A stretch of 53,607 bases of DNA from Cytophagales bacterium (GCA_013298125.1 JAAFJP010000038.1:1-53607), one strand, 5' to 3'. Shown: positions 40,866-49,962, counted from the stretch's first letter. Notes: generated by a model not told the origin, from the sequence alone. Made by a program: numbers and translations.

Positions 40866-41540
40866 TTACTCCTTCCCTGCAACAATTATCACGATTTCAC
40901 CCTTGATTGTACTTGGATTTTGTTGGTAATGGATTAGTATTTCTGATAAAGCCCCTCTCCTATTCTCCTCAAAAATTTTAGTCAATTCCCTCGAAACGCA
41001 CACTTGTCGGTCTTGTCCAAGATATTCCCCTAATTGTTCGAGGGTTTTTAGTAATCTATGGGGAGACTCATAAAAAATCATCGTTCGTTGTTCTTCGACT
41101 AAACTTTTCAAATGCGTTTGTCTGCCTTTTTTATGAGGTAAAAAACCTTCAAACGTAAAACGATTTGATGGTAAACCTGAATTGACTAAGGCTGGCACAA
41201 AGGCAGTTGCCCCTGGCAAACATTCAATTTCGATGCCCTGTTTTAAACACTCTCTGACCAACAAAAACCCTGGGTCAGAGATGGCGGGTGTACCTGCATC
41301 AGAAATTAAGGCTAAGGTCTTTCCTTCTTTCAACAATTTTATGATACCAACTGTTCCGTGATGTTCATTGTGTGCATGATGTGCGTAAAGTGGCTTTTGG
41401 ATTCCTAAATGTTTCATCAAAACACCCGAGTTGCGGGTGTCTTCCGCCAAAATAGCATCTACGGATTGTAGCACTTTTATAGCACGAAGCGTAATATCAT
41501 CAAGGTTACCGATGGGTGTGGGTACGAGGTATAATTTCAT
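40866..41540 (-). CDS. rsmI: 16S rRNA 2'-O-ribose C1402 methyltransferase
   Basis: A 224-residue tetrapyrrole-methylase-fold enzyme that methylates the ribose of C1402 in 16S rRNA. Visible motifs are YLVPTPIGNLDDITLRA (3-19), AEDTRNSGVL, LISDAGTPAISDPG (about 80-93), LPGATAFVPALVNSGLP and FEGFLPHKKGRQ. The length is slightly short, as usual in Bacteroidota. It is followed 46 bases later by the Lnb-type gene on the same strand. Confidence 0.95.
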   Translation of the reverse strand: MKLYLVPTPIGNLDDITLRAIKVLQSVDAILAEDTRNSGVLMKHLGIQKPLYAHHAHNEHHGTVGIIKLLKEGKTLALISDAGTPAISDPGFLLVRECLKQGIEIECLPGATAFVPALVNSGLPSNRFTFEGFLPHKKGRQTHLKSLVEEQRTMIFYESPHRLLKTLEQLGEYLGQDRQVCVSRELTKIFEENRRGALSEILIHYQQNPSTIKGEIVIIVAGKE

Positions 41541-41748
41541 TTTGGTTATTAGTTAATCGGTTGATTGGAGAACTGGCTTATTGGTTGATTAGTTATTGGT
41601 TTACTGGAAAATTAGGGAACTTGTTATTAACTATTAATTGATTGATTATTAGTTATTTTTAAAATGCTTTAAAAACAAACCTTAATTTCTAATTTCCTAA
41701 TAACCAGTTCACCAGTAACCAATAAACCAATAACTAATCAACCAATAA
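41541..41748. repeat. TTATTGGTTGATTAG word repeats with a 25-bp inverted pair
   Basis: The spacer is filled with GGTTATTAG/GGTTGATTGG/TTACTGG words. The 25 bases at 41578-41602 (TTATTGGTTGATTAGTTATT...) are exactly reverse-complemented at 41724-41748, and the pairing extends with a small indel. The right arm includes the stop codon of the pterin dehydratase gene. Confidence 0.75.
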
Positions 41749-41967
41749 ATCAATGGCTGCGGCTAATTTTAAATCCTTCTCCGTTACAATATTACCAGCA
41801 TCGTGGGTATTGAGTTCAATATTGACGGTTTTATAAACATTCGACCACCACGGATGATGATTATGCACCTCCGCTAACATGGCTACACGAGTCATAAAGG
41901 CAAATGCCTCTGAAAAATCTTTGAACACAAAAGTCCTTTTTAATTTATTATCTTCTTCCTGCCACAT
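41734..41967 (-). CDS. 4a-hydroxytetrahydrobiopterin dehydratase
   Basis: 77 residues from the ATG at 41967 ([21 protein letters not shown]), the standard short form; an upstream ATG at 42018 would add 17 unrelated residues. The active-site motif EVHNHHPWW (about residues 31-39) and [11 protein letters not shown] identify the pterin carbinolamine dehydratase family. It recycles the pterin cofactor of aromatic hydroxylases, or has another pterin role in bacteria lacking them. The last codons (IDLLVD-stop) are written in the spacer's word repeat, so the C-terminus may have been reshaped by it. Confidence 0.9.
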   Translation of the reverse strand: MWQEEDNKLKRTFVFKDFSEAFAFMTRVAMLAEVHNHHPWWSNVYKTVNIELNTHDAGNIVTEKDLKLAAAIDLLVD

Positions 41968-42061
41968 GAGTTTATTTTTATTTTTATCTAAAATTAATGA
42001 AAATAGGGCATATTGCAAGAGAAATAAATCATTGAAGTAGTATTTGAGTTTTAAAAACTAA

Positions 42062-42108
42062 AAAAAGCCAAGCCTAACGATTCCGAAGAGTGGTTAAACC
42101 TGGCTTTG
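42062..42108 (-). terminator. Terminator after the small lipoprotein gene
   Basis: AAAGCCAAGCCTAAC pairs imperfectly with GTTAAACCTGGCTTT; on the minus strand TTTTTT follows. Confidence 0.6.
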
Positions 42109-42126
42109 TATTCAGCGAGCAGTTAT

Positions 42127-42528
42127 TTATTTCACAGATTCTTGCATAGCTTTTGCGTAATCAGTTGAAATTTTGGTCATAAAATCACTATATTTTTTCA
42201 TTTCATCCATCTTGATTTTACCCGCCAATGCAGCACCTTGTTTTGAGAGGTCTGTATATTTTGCTTGCATATCTTTGATTTTAGTCATGTCTTTGTTCTT
42301 GTAAGCAGTCATTGTTTCATCCAAGGCAGCTTTATAGTCCTTACAAAATTTGGTTACGGATTCATCAGCGAAAGTTGGAACGTCACTACCGCTATCAGTA
42401 GCAACATTATCAGCAGTCATAGGAGTTGTCTCAACGGTAGCTGTTTTTTCTTCTTTATTTCCACCACAAGAAGATTGTGTAAAAATTAGCAATGATGCAA
42501 ATGATAAAGTTAATAATGTCTTTTTCAT
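42127..42528 (-). CDS. Small helical lipoprotein of unknown function
   Basis: 133 residues. The signal MKKTLLTLSFASLLIFTQSSC ends in lipobox-type QSSC (Cys21). A Thr/Ala-rich, probably disordered linker (about 25-52) is followed by a helical domain (about 55-130) rich in Lys/Asp/Met (MTAYKNKDMTKIKDMQAKY). No family recognised. It is divergent from the TonB receptor gene at 42807. Confidence 0.75.
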   Translation of the reverse strand: MKKTLLTLSFASLLIFTQSSCGGNKEEKTATVETTPMTADNVATDSGSDVPTFADESVTKFCKDYKAALDETMTAYKNKDMTKIKDMQAKYTDLSKQGAALAGKIKMDEMKKYSDFMTKISTDYAKAMQESVK

Positions 42529-42806
42529 GATTTTGGGAGTTTTGGATTTGAAATAATTTCTCTAATCTACAATTTTATGAGGTGAATATATATGCTTTAT
42601 ATGTCTAAATGAGTAAACGGTTTCACTATCAAACTACTTATCCATACTATTTAGCGTATCAAACTTTTCTTTATATGTCCCTAATCTACTTAATGAATGG
42701 ATTATTCAAAACAAAACCACCAGACAATACCAAGACTATTTTAAAAAATGTCGTTATTTGTAATTGTTACCAAAAGCAAACCATATTCACCTCAAACAAT
42801 AGTCTG

Positions 42807-45233
42807 ATGAGTCAATCAATACAATTTAGTTTATTCAAACTGTTCTTAATTCTTTTTCTATTCATAAATAATTGCGGATTTGTGTTAGCTCAAAACAAGG
42901 AGTTCAAATTACCAGTCTTAGAAGGAAAGGTAACGGACTCCAAAACGGGCGAGCCAATCAGAGGAGCTACGATTTCATTAGATTTTAAAAAATCTGGCAT
43001 TATTACAGACTCTTCTGGCTATTTCTCAATTTATTTATCAAGTGGAGAATATATTGTTAAGGTCAGTCACGTGGGCTATAAGCCTTTTCGTATCAAAATT
43101 CCCCTTAGATCTGACTATCGCCTTGATGTTCAATTAGATGACATCACCAAAACACTCGAAGAAGTTATCGTGTCCAGTCAGGCTACCCGTAAGGATATTC
43201 AAACGCCATCTTTGGGAGTTACTATCCTCAGTATCAAGGGGATAAAGAAATTACCTGCTATGATGGGTGAGGTGGATATTATTCGTTCTTTACAAACATT
43301 GCCAGGGGTTTCGTCGGTAGGAGAAGGTTCAAATGGTATCAATGTACGTGGAGGGGCTATTGACCAAAATTTGATTTTTATTGACGATGCTCCCATTTTT
43401 AATCCAACTCACCTTTTTGGATTATTTTCCGTTTTTGCTTCAGATGCTATTCGTGAATTAGAATTATACAAAGGTGGAGTTCCCTCACGTTTTGGTGGAA
43501 GAACTGCCTCAATTTTGGATATAAAAATGACTGAACCAAATCTCGAAAAATTCAAATTACAGGGAGGGATAGGTTTAGTCTCAAATCGGGCAATGGTCGA
43601 AGTGCCAATTATCAAGGATAAGCTATCAGTATTGGCGGCAGGACGACTTTCTTTTAATGATTTTTGGTTTAAACTAATCGGTCCTGATAATATTAAAAAT
43701 ACAAGAGCCAATTTCTATGACTTAGCTACGAAAGTCTTTTATCGTCCAAACAAAAACAACACAATATCCCTCTCAACTTACGTCAGTAGTGATTTTTACC
43801 AAGTAGATTCATTGTTTAGTTTAGAAAACGTCATTGCCCGACGTACGCAATTTGACTATGGACATCTCAATTTCTCTGGTCGTTGGAGTCATTATTTCAA
43901 TACTCGCCTGAGTATGGATGTAGTTGGAGTTTTGAGTAAATATAAAACTCGTACTTACGCCCCCGATAGTGTAAATCGTATTGAATTGACTAATAGTATT
44001 GATTACAAAAACGTAAAAGTTAATTTTGACTATAATCCAAATGATAATCATAAAATCAACTTTGGGCTTTCGGGCGTACGTTATGACATTTCACCAGGCA
44101 TACTCAATCAAAATGTAAAATCAAGAATTGCCGCTGTCATTTTACCAGAGGAGCAATCAATGGAATACGCAGCTTATGTGGATGATGAGTATAAAGTGAA
44201 TAGTAAATTTACCATTCAGGCGGGATTTCGCTTTGCATTTTTTACAAATTTAGGACCTTATTCTATCAGAAAATATGCCGAAGGGCAACCCCGTACCGCT
44301 AATTCACTCATTGGGACAGAAGAAATTGGTAGTGGTTCTGTTGAAAAAAGTTATAGCGGTTTAGAGCCACGAGTTGCCATGAAATATTCTTTTGGAGAGA
44401 ATGCCACTGTGAAGTTTGGGTATAATAGAATGCAACAATTCATTCAGATACTTTCTAATAATACTACGCCACTTCCAACATCTCGTTGGAAGACTTCTGA
44501 TAGCTACATCAAACCCCAAGTGAGTGACTTCTTGTCGTTGGGATATTTTAGAAATATTCAAGAAAACGTCTTTGAATTATCTGCGGAGGCTTATTATCGT
44601 CAAACAGATAATGTGGTTGATTTTATTTCAGGAGCAAATCTTCAATTAAATAAATCTATCGAAACCCAAGTAGTTTCAGGGCAAGCAAAGGCGTATGGTT
44701 TAGAGTTGATGCTCACTAAAAAGCGTGGTGAAATGAGCGGTTGGATTAGCTATACCTACGCCCGTTCATTACAACAAGTACGTGGAGATTTCCCTGAATT
44801 ACAGCAAATTGCAGGTGGAAATTGGTATGCTTCAAACTATGACAAACCCCACTCAGTCAATATGATGTTGAATATTCAACCAACCAAACACCATAGTTTT
44901 GCCTTTACATTTGCTTACAATACAGGTCGTCCGTTTTCATCGCCCTCTGGTATTTTTCAGTTAGACAACAAAAGATACCCCGTTTATGAAACCCGTAATA
45001 ATGACCGAATCTCAGACTATCACCGCCTTGATTTTTCGTGGACAATCACTAACCCAAGCCTAAAAGAAAGACGTTGGGAAGGAAGCTGGACCTTTACGGT
45101 TTACAATCTTTATGGTCGAAAAAATGCGTATTCGGTATTCTTTAAACCAACTGGTGGGGGGATTAGACCTTATGAATTAAGCGTTTTTGGAGCACCGTTT
45201 ATTTCATTATCCTATAACTTTAAATTTTTATAG
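42807..45233 (+). CDS. TonB-dependent receptor with carboxypeptidase-like N-domain
   Basis: 808 residues from the ATG at 42807 (MSQSIQFSLFKLFLILFLF, then VLAQ as the signal cleavage region). A frame open to 42609 would add 66 residues in front of the signal peptide. The N-terminal beta-sandwich LEGKVTDSKTGEPIRGATISL (about 38-120) precedes the plug (GINVRGGAIDQNLIFIDDAP, LYKGGVPSRFGGRTASILDI) and the barrel, which ends in YNFKFL. It is followed by two DUF4249 lipoprotein genes on the same strand, a common arrangement in Cytophagales in which the lipoproteins are probable surface partners of the receptor. The substrate is unknown. Confidence 0.93.
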   Translation: MSQSIQFSLFKLFLILFLFINNCGFVLAQNKEFKLPVLEGKVTDSKTGEPIRGATISLDFKKSGIITDSSGYFSIYLSSGEYIVKVSHVGYKPFRIKIPLRSDYRLDVQLDDITKTLEEVIVSSQATRKDIQTPSLGVTILSIKGIKKLPAMMGEVDIIRSLQTLPGVSSVGEGSNGINVRGGAIDQNLIFIDDAPIFNPTHLFGLFSVFASDAIRELELYKGGVPSRFGGRTASILDIKMTEPNLEKFKLQGGIGLVSNRAMVEVPIIKDKLSVLAAGRLSFNDFWFKLIGPDNIKNTRANFYDLATKVFYRPNKNNTISLSTYVSSDFYQVDSLFSLENVIARRTQFDYGHLNFSGRWSHYFNTRLSMDVVGVLSKYKTRTYAPDSVNRIELTNSIDYKNVKVNFDYNPNDNHKINFGLSGVRYDISPGILNQNVKSRIAAVILPEEQSMEYAAYVDDEYKVNSKFTIQAGFRFAFFTNLGPYSIRKYAEGQPRTANSLIGTEEIGSGSVEKSYSGLEPRVAMKYSFGENATVKFGYNRMQQFIQILSNNTTPLPTSRWKTSDSYIKPQVSDFLSLGYFRNIQENVFELSAEAYYRQTDNVVDFISGANLQLNKSIETQVVSGQAKAYGLELMLTKKRGEMSGWISYTYARSLQQVRGDFPELQQIAGGNWYASNYDKPHSVNMMLNIQPTKHHSFAFTFAYNTGRPFSSPSGIFQLDNKRYPVYETRNNDRISDYHRLDFSWTITNPSLKERRWEGSWTFTVYNLYGRKNAYSVFFKPTGGGIRPYELSVFGAPFISLSYNFKFL

Positions 45234-45242
45234 TTAAAGTAG

Positions 45243-45261
45243 AACAGGTTTCCAACCTGTT
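45243..45261. repeat. AACAGGTT hairpin between receptor and DUF4249 gene
   Basis: AACAGGTT-TCC-AACCTGTT, a small perfect hairpin 10 bases after the receptor stop codon. The motif is of the dispersed palindrome kind and may set relative expression within the operon. Confidence 0.55.
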
Positions 45262-45296
45262 AAATGGATATCGTGTTCAATACTATTTCTAAATTC

Positions 45297-46433
45297 ATGA
45301 AAACTAAATTTTTAATATATTTCATCTCAATATGTGTACTGGTAGGTTCATGCGTAACGCCCATTACCAATTTTGAACAAGTGGCTTCCAAGAGTTTTCT
45401 TGTTATTGAGGCGGCAGTGAATGACCAAGCGGGACCTCATAAAGTGAAACTGTACCTGTCGGCAGATAAGTTACAGGGTAGTTATTTTACCCCAGTTACC
45501 AAAGCAAAAGTATATGTAGTAGATGAAAAGGGCGTTAGAGAAGATTTTATGGAAGGAACACTCAAGGGAACATACCTTTCATCTTCAAATTTTGTAGGGA
45601 GAGTTGGAGGAACTTATACGCTTAATATCGAAACCACCGATGGCAAAAAGTATCAGTCTGTTCCAGAAACGATGAAGTCCGTTCCAGAAATCGAAAATGT
45701 ACTCACACGTTTTGAAGTACAAGACAATTATGCCAAAGGAGACCCAAGACGTGGGGGATTTAATATTTACTTAGATTTTCAAGACCCTGCAAGCCTTGGG
45801 GATAATTATCAATGGTACTGGAAACACTACCAGCGTGCTTATATATGCGAGACTTGCGTGGGCGGAAGTTACGATTTTGTCAGAAACACTTGTGTTACAC
45901 CCAGAGTTCCAACTGAAAAAATTTTAAACTATCGTTGTGATGGAGATTGTTGGGATATATCTTTTGCAGTGGACTTGAACATATTTTCTGATACTTATCT
46001 TAATGGTCAGCGAGTTACGGGTAAGCAAGTGGCAAGAGTTCCTTATGATGGAATTTCTCCCTATTATTTACAATTAGAGCAAAGAGCAATTACAAAAAAT
46101 GCCTATAATTATTACCAAAGTTTGTCTATTCAAACGCAAAATAACGGAACCTTATTCGACGTACCAGCCGAAACTCGATTTAGTTATAATGTACGCTCAA
46201 CTACCAATCCAGAGGATAAAATCTTAGGTCTATTTGATGTGTATGGGGTACGTAAAAGAATTTTTTATATAGACAGAACCGTCGGAGTACCAAAAGATGA
46301 ATCACCAGTAACAAAAATATTTCCAGGGGATATATTTAGTTGCTCCCCTCCTACCCCTGGATGTAAAGAGGTTGTTCAATGTTCGGAAGGATTATTTCGT
46401 ACACCTCTGCGTCCACCAGGTTGGAAAGACTAA
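45297..46433 (+). CDS. DUF4249 lipoprotein 1
   Basis: 378 residues from the ATG at 45297 (MKTKFLIYFISICVLVGSC; lipobox VGSC). An upstream in-frame ATG at 45264 would only lengthen the basic start. The family pattern is clear: ITNFEQVASKSFLVIEAAV, VYVVDEKGVREDF, GRVGGTYTLNIETTDGKKY, LPET-type VPETMKSVPEI, and four or more Cys in the insert CETCVGGSY ... CDGDCWDI. It is presumed to be a surface-exposed outer-membrane lipoprotein working with the preceding TonB receptor. The next gene is a paralogue 34 bases downstream. Confidence 0.9.
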   Translation: MKTKFLIYFISICVLVGSCVTPITNFEQVASKSFLVIEAAVNDQAGPHKVKLYLSADKLQGSYFTPVTKAKVYVVDEKGVREDFMEGTLKGTYLSSSNFVGRVGGTYTLNIETTDGKKYQSVPETMKSVPEIENVLTRFEVQDNYAKGDPRRGGFNIYLDFQDPASLGDNYQWYWKHYQRAYICETCVGGSYDFVRNTCVTPRVPTEKILNYRCDGDCWDISFAVDLNIFSDTYLNGQRVTGKQVARVPYDGISPYYLQLEQRAITKNAYNYYQSLSIQTQNNGTLFDVPAETRFSYNVRSTTNPEDKILGLFDVYGVRKRIFYIDRTVGVPKDESPVTKIFPGDIFSCSPPTPGCKEVVQCSEGLFRTPLRPPGWKD

Positions 46434-46467
46434 TTTATTATATCATTTGTCTCATTTTCATAAACAC

Positions 46468-47616
46468 ATGAAATCTATTTTATTACATATTCTGATTTTT
46501 ACTACACTTTTTGTTTCGTCATGTGTAGCACCGCTTGACAATTTTCAACAAGTAGCCAACAAAAGTTTCTTAACGATTGAGGCTACTTTGAATAATTTGT
46601 CGGAACCACAAACGGTATATCTCTTTATGTCTTCGCCCGATGTAGAGAATACCTATTTTTTGCCCATTAGTAATGCAACTATCTTTTATACAGATGAAAA
46701 AGGAGTAAGAACAGACTTATCTGAGACATCGCTCAAGGGAATTTATCAAACTTCTGGAAATTTTGTGGGAAGAATCGGGGGAACTTATACGCTAACCATC
46801 GAAACAAGAGATGGCAAAAAATATAAATCACTTCCCGAAACTATGAGACCTGTTCCAGAGATTGAAAACTTGATAAATCGTTTTGAAATTTTGGATAACT
46901 ATGGCGTGGGCGACCCTCAGAGAGCTGGATTCAACCTTTACCTTGATTTCCAAGACCTCCCAAGCGAAGGTGATAATTATCAATGGACTTGGAAGCATTA
47001 TCAAAAATTAGATTATAATATTTGTACCACTTGCCTTAAAGGTTATTTTGATTTCAGGCTCAATACCTGTGTGCTACCACGACCCGCTACTGAGAAAAAT
47101 CTAAGTTATGAATGTGATGGCACTTGCTTAGATATTTCATATTCCACAGACCTAAATCTCTTTTCTGATGCTTACTCAAATGGACAAAGAGTTACAGGTA
47201 AAAAGGTCGCAAGAATCCCTTACGATGATATTACGCCCTATTATTTACAATTAGAGCAACGTGGAATTACGAAAAATTCTTACAATTATTACCAATCTTT
47301 AAAGATACAAACCCAAAATACAGGAACACTTTTTGACGTTCCTGCCGAGACTCGATATAGTGTCAATATCAAATCTACGACTAATCCTGATGAGAAAATT
47401 TTGGGTGTTTTTGATGTATTTTCGTCCAAAAAGAAAGTTTTTTATATTGATAGAACTAAGGGGACAGGTACTCAACCTGTCAAAAATATTCCCTTAGAAA
47501 GTACGATTTTTGTGTGTACCCCACTTGATGTACAAGAAAGAGGTTGTAAGGATAAAACATCCTGCCAAGAAAATAGGTATCGAACCAAAATAAAGCCAGA
47601 AGGTTGGAGGGACTAA
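46468..47616 (+). CDS. DUF4249 lipoprotein 2
   Basis: 382 residues from the ATG at 46468 (MKSILLHILIFTTLFVSSC; lipobox VSSC). It is a clear paralogue of the preceding gene along its full length (LDNFQQVANKSFLTIEA, GRIGGTYTLTIETRDGKKY, YYLQLEQRGITKNSYNYYQSL), with the same Cys-containing insert. The pair probably arose by tandem duplication. The role is inferred from the operon: partner of the TonB receptor at 42807. Confidence 0.9.
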   Translation: MKSILLHILIFTTLFVSSCVAPLDNFQQVANKSFLTIEATLNNLSEPQTVYLFMSSPDVENTYFLPISNATIFYTDEKGVRTDLSETSLKGIYQTSGNFVGRIGGTYTLTIETRDGKKYKSLPETMRPVPEIENLINRFEILDNYGVGDPQRAGFNLYLDFQDLPSEGDNYQWTWKHYQKLDYNICTTCLKGYFDFRLNTCVLPRPATEKNLSYECDGTCLDISYSTDLNLFSDAYSNGQRVTGKKVARIPYDDITPYYLQLEQRGITKNSYNYYQSLKIQTQNTGTLFDVPAETRYSVNIKSTTNPDEKILGVFDVFSSKKKVFYIDRTKGTGTQPVKNIPLESTIFVCTPLDVQERGCKDKTSCQENRYRTKIKPEGWRD

Positions 47617-47644
47617 TTCTGAACAAAAAATGAATTTTCAGGGT

Positions 47645-47652
47645 TAGTTTTG
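47645..47652 (+). promoter_or_regulatory. Possible hemH -7 box
   Basis: TAGTTTTG fits TAnnTTTG, 43 bases before the hemH ATG. No good -33 box at the expected spacing. Confidence 0.35.
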
Positions 47653-47695
47653 TAATCCATTTGGAACATAAAATCGTAAGTCTTTCAAAAACATT

Positions 47696-48760
47696 ATGCA
47701 AACGCTTGAAGCTCAGACATTGACAGTACCACAAACAAAAACTAAATTTAAAACGGGGGTTTTGATAGTAAATCTCGGTACACCAGATACACCCAATACG
47801 CCCGACGTGCGTAAATACCTTCGTGAATTTTTGATGGATGGGCGAGTGATAGATATTCCAGCCGTATTTCGTTGGCCTCTTATCAATCTTATTATTGCTC
47901 CTTTTCGTGGACCAAAATCTGCCAAAATCTATAAAGAATTGTGGGAAGACAGAGGTTCGCCTTTGAAGTTTTATGGAGAAGATGCTGAAAAAATGCTTCA
48001 AGAGCGTTTGGGAGAAGATTATGTCGTAAAATTAGCAATGCGTTACCAGTCACCAAGTTTGGATGATGCCTTAGACCAGTTCAAGAAATCTGGGTTTAAG
48101 AAGATAATCGTCGTGCCATTTTTTCCTCAATATGCTTCGGCAAGTACAGGTTCGGTATTTGAGAAAGTGATGAAAATTGTATCGGATTGGCAAGTAATTC
48201 CAGAAATTCAATTTACCAATACCTTCTTTGACCATCCTAAATTTATTGAGCATTTTACAGAAATGGCTCGAAAATACATGGCAAAGGATAATTTTGACCA
48301 TTATCTTTTTAGCTATCACGGACTACCCGAAAGACACATGAGAAAAGGCGATTGTACGGGTGAAGTGTGTAAATTAGGCTCATGTTGCGATACCCTACAT
48401 TCTATGAATCAGTTATGTTACAGAGCCCAATGCTTTGAAACTACTCGCTTGATGGTCAAAGAGTTAGGATTAAAAGAAGGAACATACACAACATCGTTTC
48501 AATCACGTCTGGGCAATGACCCTTGGATAAAACCATATACTGATGATGTAATTAAAGATTTAGCAAAAGCTGGTAATAAAAGTATTTTAGCCTTCTCGCC
48601 AGCCTTCGTGTCTGATTGTTTAGAAACAACCATCGAAGTAGGAGAAGAATACAAAGAGATTTTTGAAGAAAACGGTGGACAGCATTGGCAATTAGTCGAA
48701 AGCCTAAATAATTCTCCTATTTGGATTGATTTGTTGGAGGATTTGGTGACAAAAGCGTAG
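47696..48760 (+). CDS. hemH: Ferrochelatase
   Basis: The 354-residue enzyme inserts iron into protoporphyrin IX, the last step of heme synthesis. Motifs are GVLIVNLGTPDTP (21-33), the metal-site His in SYHGLPERH (about 205-213), FQSRLGNDPWIKPYTD (about 267) and the conserved Glu in SPAFVSDCLETTIEV. A cysteine-rich insert, GDCTGEVCKLGSCCD (about 218-232), is found in this region in Bacteroidota homologues and could carry an iron-sulfur cluster or disulfide, which I cannot tell. A terminator follows. Confidence 0.96.
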   Translation: MQTLEAQTLTVPQTKTKFKTGVLIVNLGTPDTPNTPDVRKYLREFLMDGRVIDIPAVFRWPLINLIIAPFRGPKSAKIYKELWEDRGSPLKFYGEDAEKMLQERLGEDYVVKLAMRYQSPSLDDALDQFKKSGFKKIIVVPFFPQYASASTGSVFEKVMKIVSDWQVIPEIQFTNTFFDHPKFIEHFTEMARKYMAKDNFDHYLFSYHGLPERHMRKGDCTGEVCKLGSCCDTLHSMNQLCYRAQCFETTRLMVKELGLKEGTYTTSFQSRLGNDPWIKPYTDDVIKDLAKAGNKSILAFSPAFVSDCLETTIEVGEEYKEIFEENGGQHWQLVESLNNSPIWIDLLEDLVTKA

Positions 48761-48784
48761 TTCTGATAAAAAATAATTATGTTT

Positions 48785-48816
48785 GTGGCACGCTTCAATG
48801 AGGCGTGCCATTTTTT
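48785..48816 (+). terminator. hemH terminator
   Basis: TGGCACGC pairs with GCGTGCCA around a 9-base loop, followed by TTTTTT. Confidence 0.8.
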
Positions 48817-48818
48817 AT

Positions 48819-49010
48819 GTAGGGACGTATCGCATACCAATGCTGTCAATTTAAGAAACTTGTCCGACTAACGCTGGTAGGGCTCAAAACCCTACCAGCG
48901 TTCAAACGGGGTTATTAAATATATTTTACTAAAGTAAAATCTTAAATTGACAGCATTGGTATCGTGTACGCCCACAATTCCGTGAATGGGCGTACACGAT
49001 ACGCCCCTAC
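48819..49010. repeat. GTAGGGACGTAT palindromic repeat split by a miniature element
   Basis: Left arm GTAGGGACGTATCGCATA (48819-48836), resuming at 48969 (CGCCC); right arm GGGCGTACACGATACGCCCC then TAC (48988-49010). Same structure as 5749-5941. Confidence 0.7.
48828..48968. mobile_element. Miniature element, family A copy 2, with imperfect 9-bp target duplication
   Basis: The body is 48837-48959 (123 bp), inverted relative to the copy at 5800-5923 and differing at only a few positions. Its terminal inverted repeats are a perfect 20 bp (CCAATGCTGTCAATTTAAGA). Flanks are TATCGCATA and TATCGTGTA (7 of 9 equal); the uninterrupted right arm of the surrounding palindrome predicts TATCGTGTA as the target. 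Confidence 0.8.
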
Positions 49011-49022
49011 CAAATTTTATCC

Positions 49023-49910
49023 ATGATATACTTAGCCCTCAGCGTACTTTTCTCCGTTTTATTACTCATTAATTTTCGTTTACATCCACGTTTTGGGGTG
49101 AATACTTTTCAGGCAATTATTCTGAATTATCCAGTTTGTTTTCTGACAGGATTAATTTTATTGCCTGATAATCAACACTTTAACCTTGATTTCTCTCAAT
49201 CTTCTACTCTTTGGGCAATGCTCTTGGGCGTTGGGTTTGTGGTAACATTCTTACTTTCGGGAGCATCCACCCAACGTATGGGCATGACCGCCACTTCGTT
49301 AGCCAACAATATTTCCTTAGTTATTCCCGTACTTTTCAGTTTGATAGTTTTGAAAACCAGTCAAAATTTTGATATTTGGAATTATTTAGGGTTGGCTTTG
49401 GCAATCGTTGCGGTGGTTTTAAGTACGTTCAAAAAAGAAAAAAATACAGAAAATCGTTCCGTGAATTCTTCAGATTGGCTACTCCCAATTGCCGTGTTTG
49501 TGATGTACGGAATCACGAATACGACCTTCAATTTCTTGAATGCAACCTTCGCTAGACAAACGATTCCTTTTACCCTAACCATCTTGGTAGGTTCAATTGT
49601 TTTTGGAGGTATTGTGTTGATTTTGAGGATAATACAAGGGAAAGAAAAGTTGGAACTCAAAAGTCTTTGGGCAGCTTTTCCGTTGGGGATTCCCAATTTT
49701 TTATCATTTTATTTTCTCCTCAAAGCCTTAAATGAATTTCAGAATAATGGGGCTTTTGTGTTACCAATTTACAATATTAGCGTGATTTTGGGTTCAGCAA
49801 TTATTGCCTTAATTTTCTTTCATGAAAAATTGACAAATCTGAATAAGATAGGACTGGCTTTGGCTGTCTTTGCGATTGGATTGATTTCGTATCAAGGATT
49901 ATTGAAATAA
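49023..49910 (+). CDS. EamA/DMT-superfamily transporter
   Basis: A 295-residue inner-membrane protein with about ten hydrophobic helices in two similar halves, the drug/metabolite transporter layout. Recognisable parts are LLSGASTQRMGMTATSLANNISLVIPVLFSLI in the first half and LPIYNISVILGSAIIALIFFHEKL in the second, plus the short terminal helix. The cytoplasmic loop FKKEKNTENRSVNSSD separates the halves. The substrate is unknown. The gene starts 12 bases after a palindromic repeat. Confidence 0.85.
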   Translation: MIYLALSVLFSVLLLINFRLHPRFGVNTFQAIILNYPVCFLTGLILLPDNQHFNLDFSQSSTLWAMLLGVGFVVTFLLSGASTQRMGMTATSLANNISLVIPVLFSLIVLKTSQNFDIWNYLGLALAIVAVVLSTFKKEKNTENRSVNSSDWLLPIAVFVMYGITNTTFNFLNATFARQTIPFTLTILVGSIVFGGIVLILRIIQGKEKLELKSLWAAFPLGIPNFLSFYFLLKALNEFQNNGAFVLPIYNISVILGSAIIALIFFHEKLTNLNKIGLALAVFAIGLISYQGLLK

Positions 49911-49914
49911 CCAC

Positions 49915-49958
49915 AAGGACGGGAGGACGCCATTTTCTTTTTGTATTTTCCCGTCCTT
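49915..49958. terminator. Shared terminator between DMT transporter and glycosylase genes
   Basis: AAGGACGGGA pairs with TCCCGTCCTT across a loop containing TTTTC/TTTTTG runs. It sits between convergent genes. Confidence 0.6.
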
Positions 49959-49962
49959 GCGG

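Noticed and set aside
42609-42806. Longer TonB receptor starting at 42609
   Set aside because: This would bury the signal peptide 66 residues from the N-terminus.
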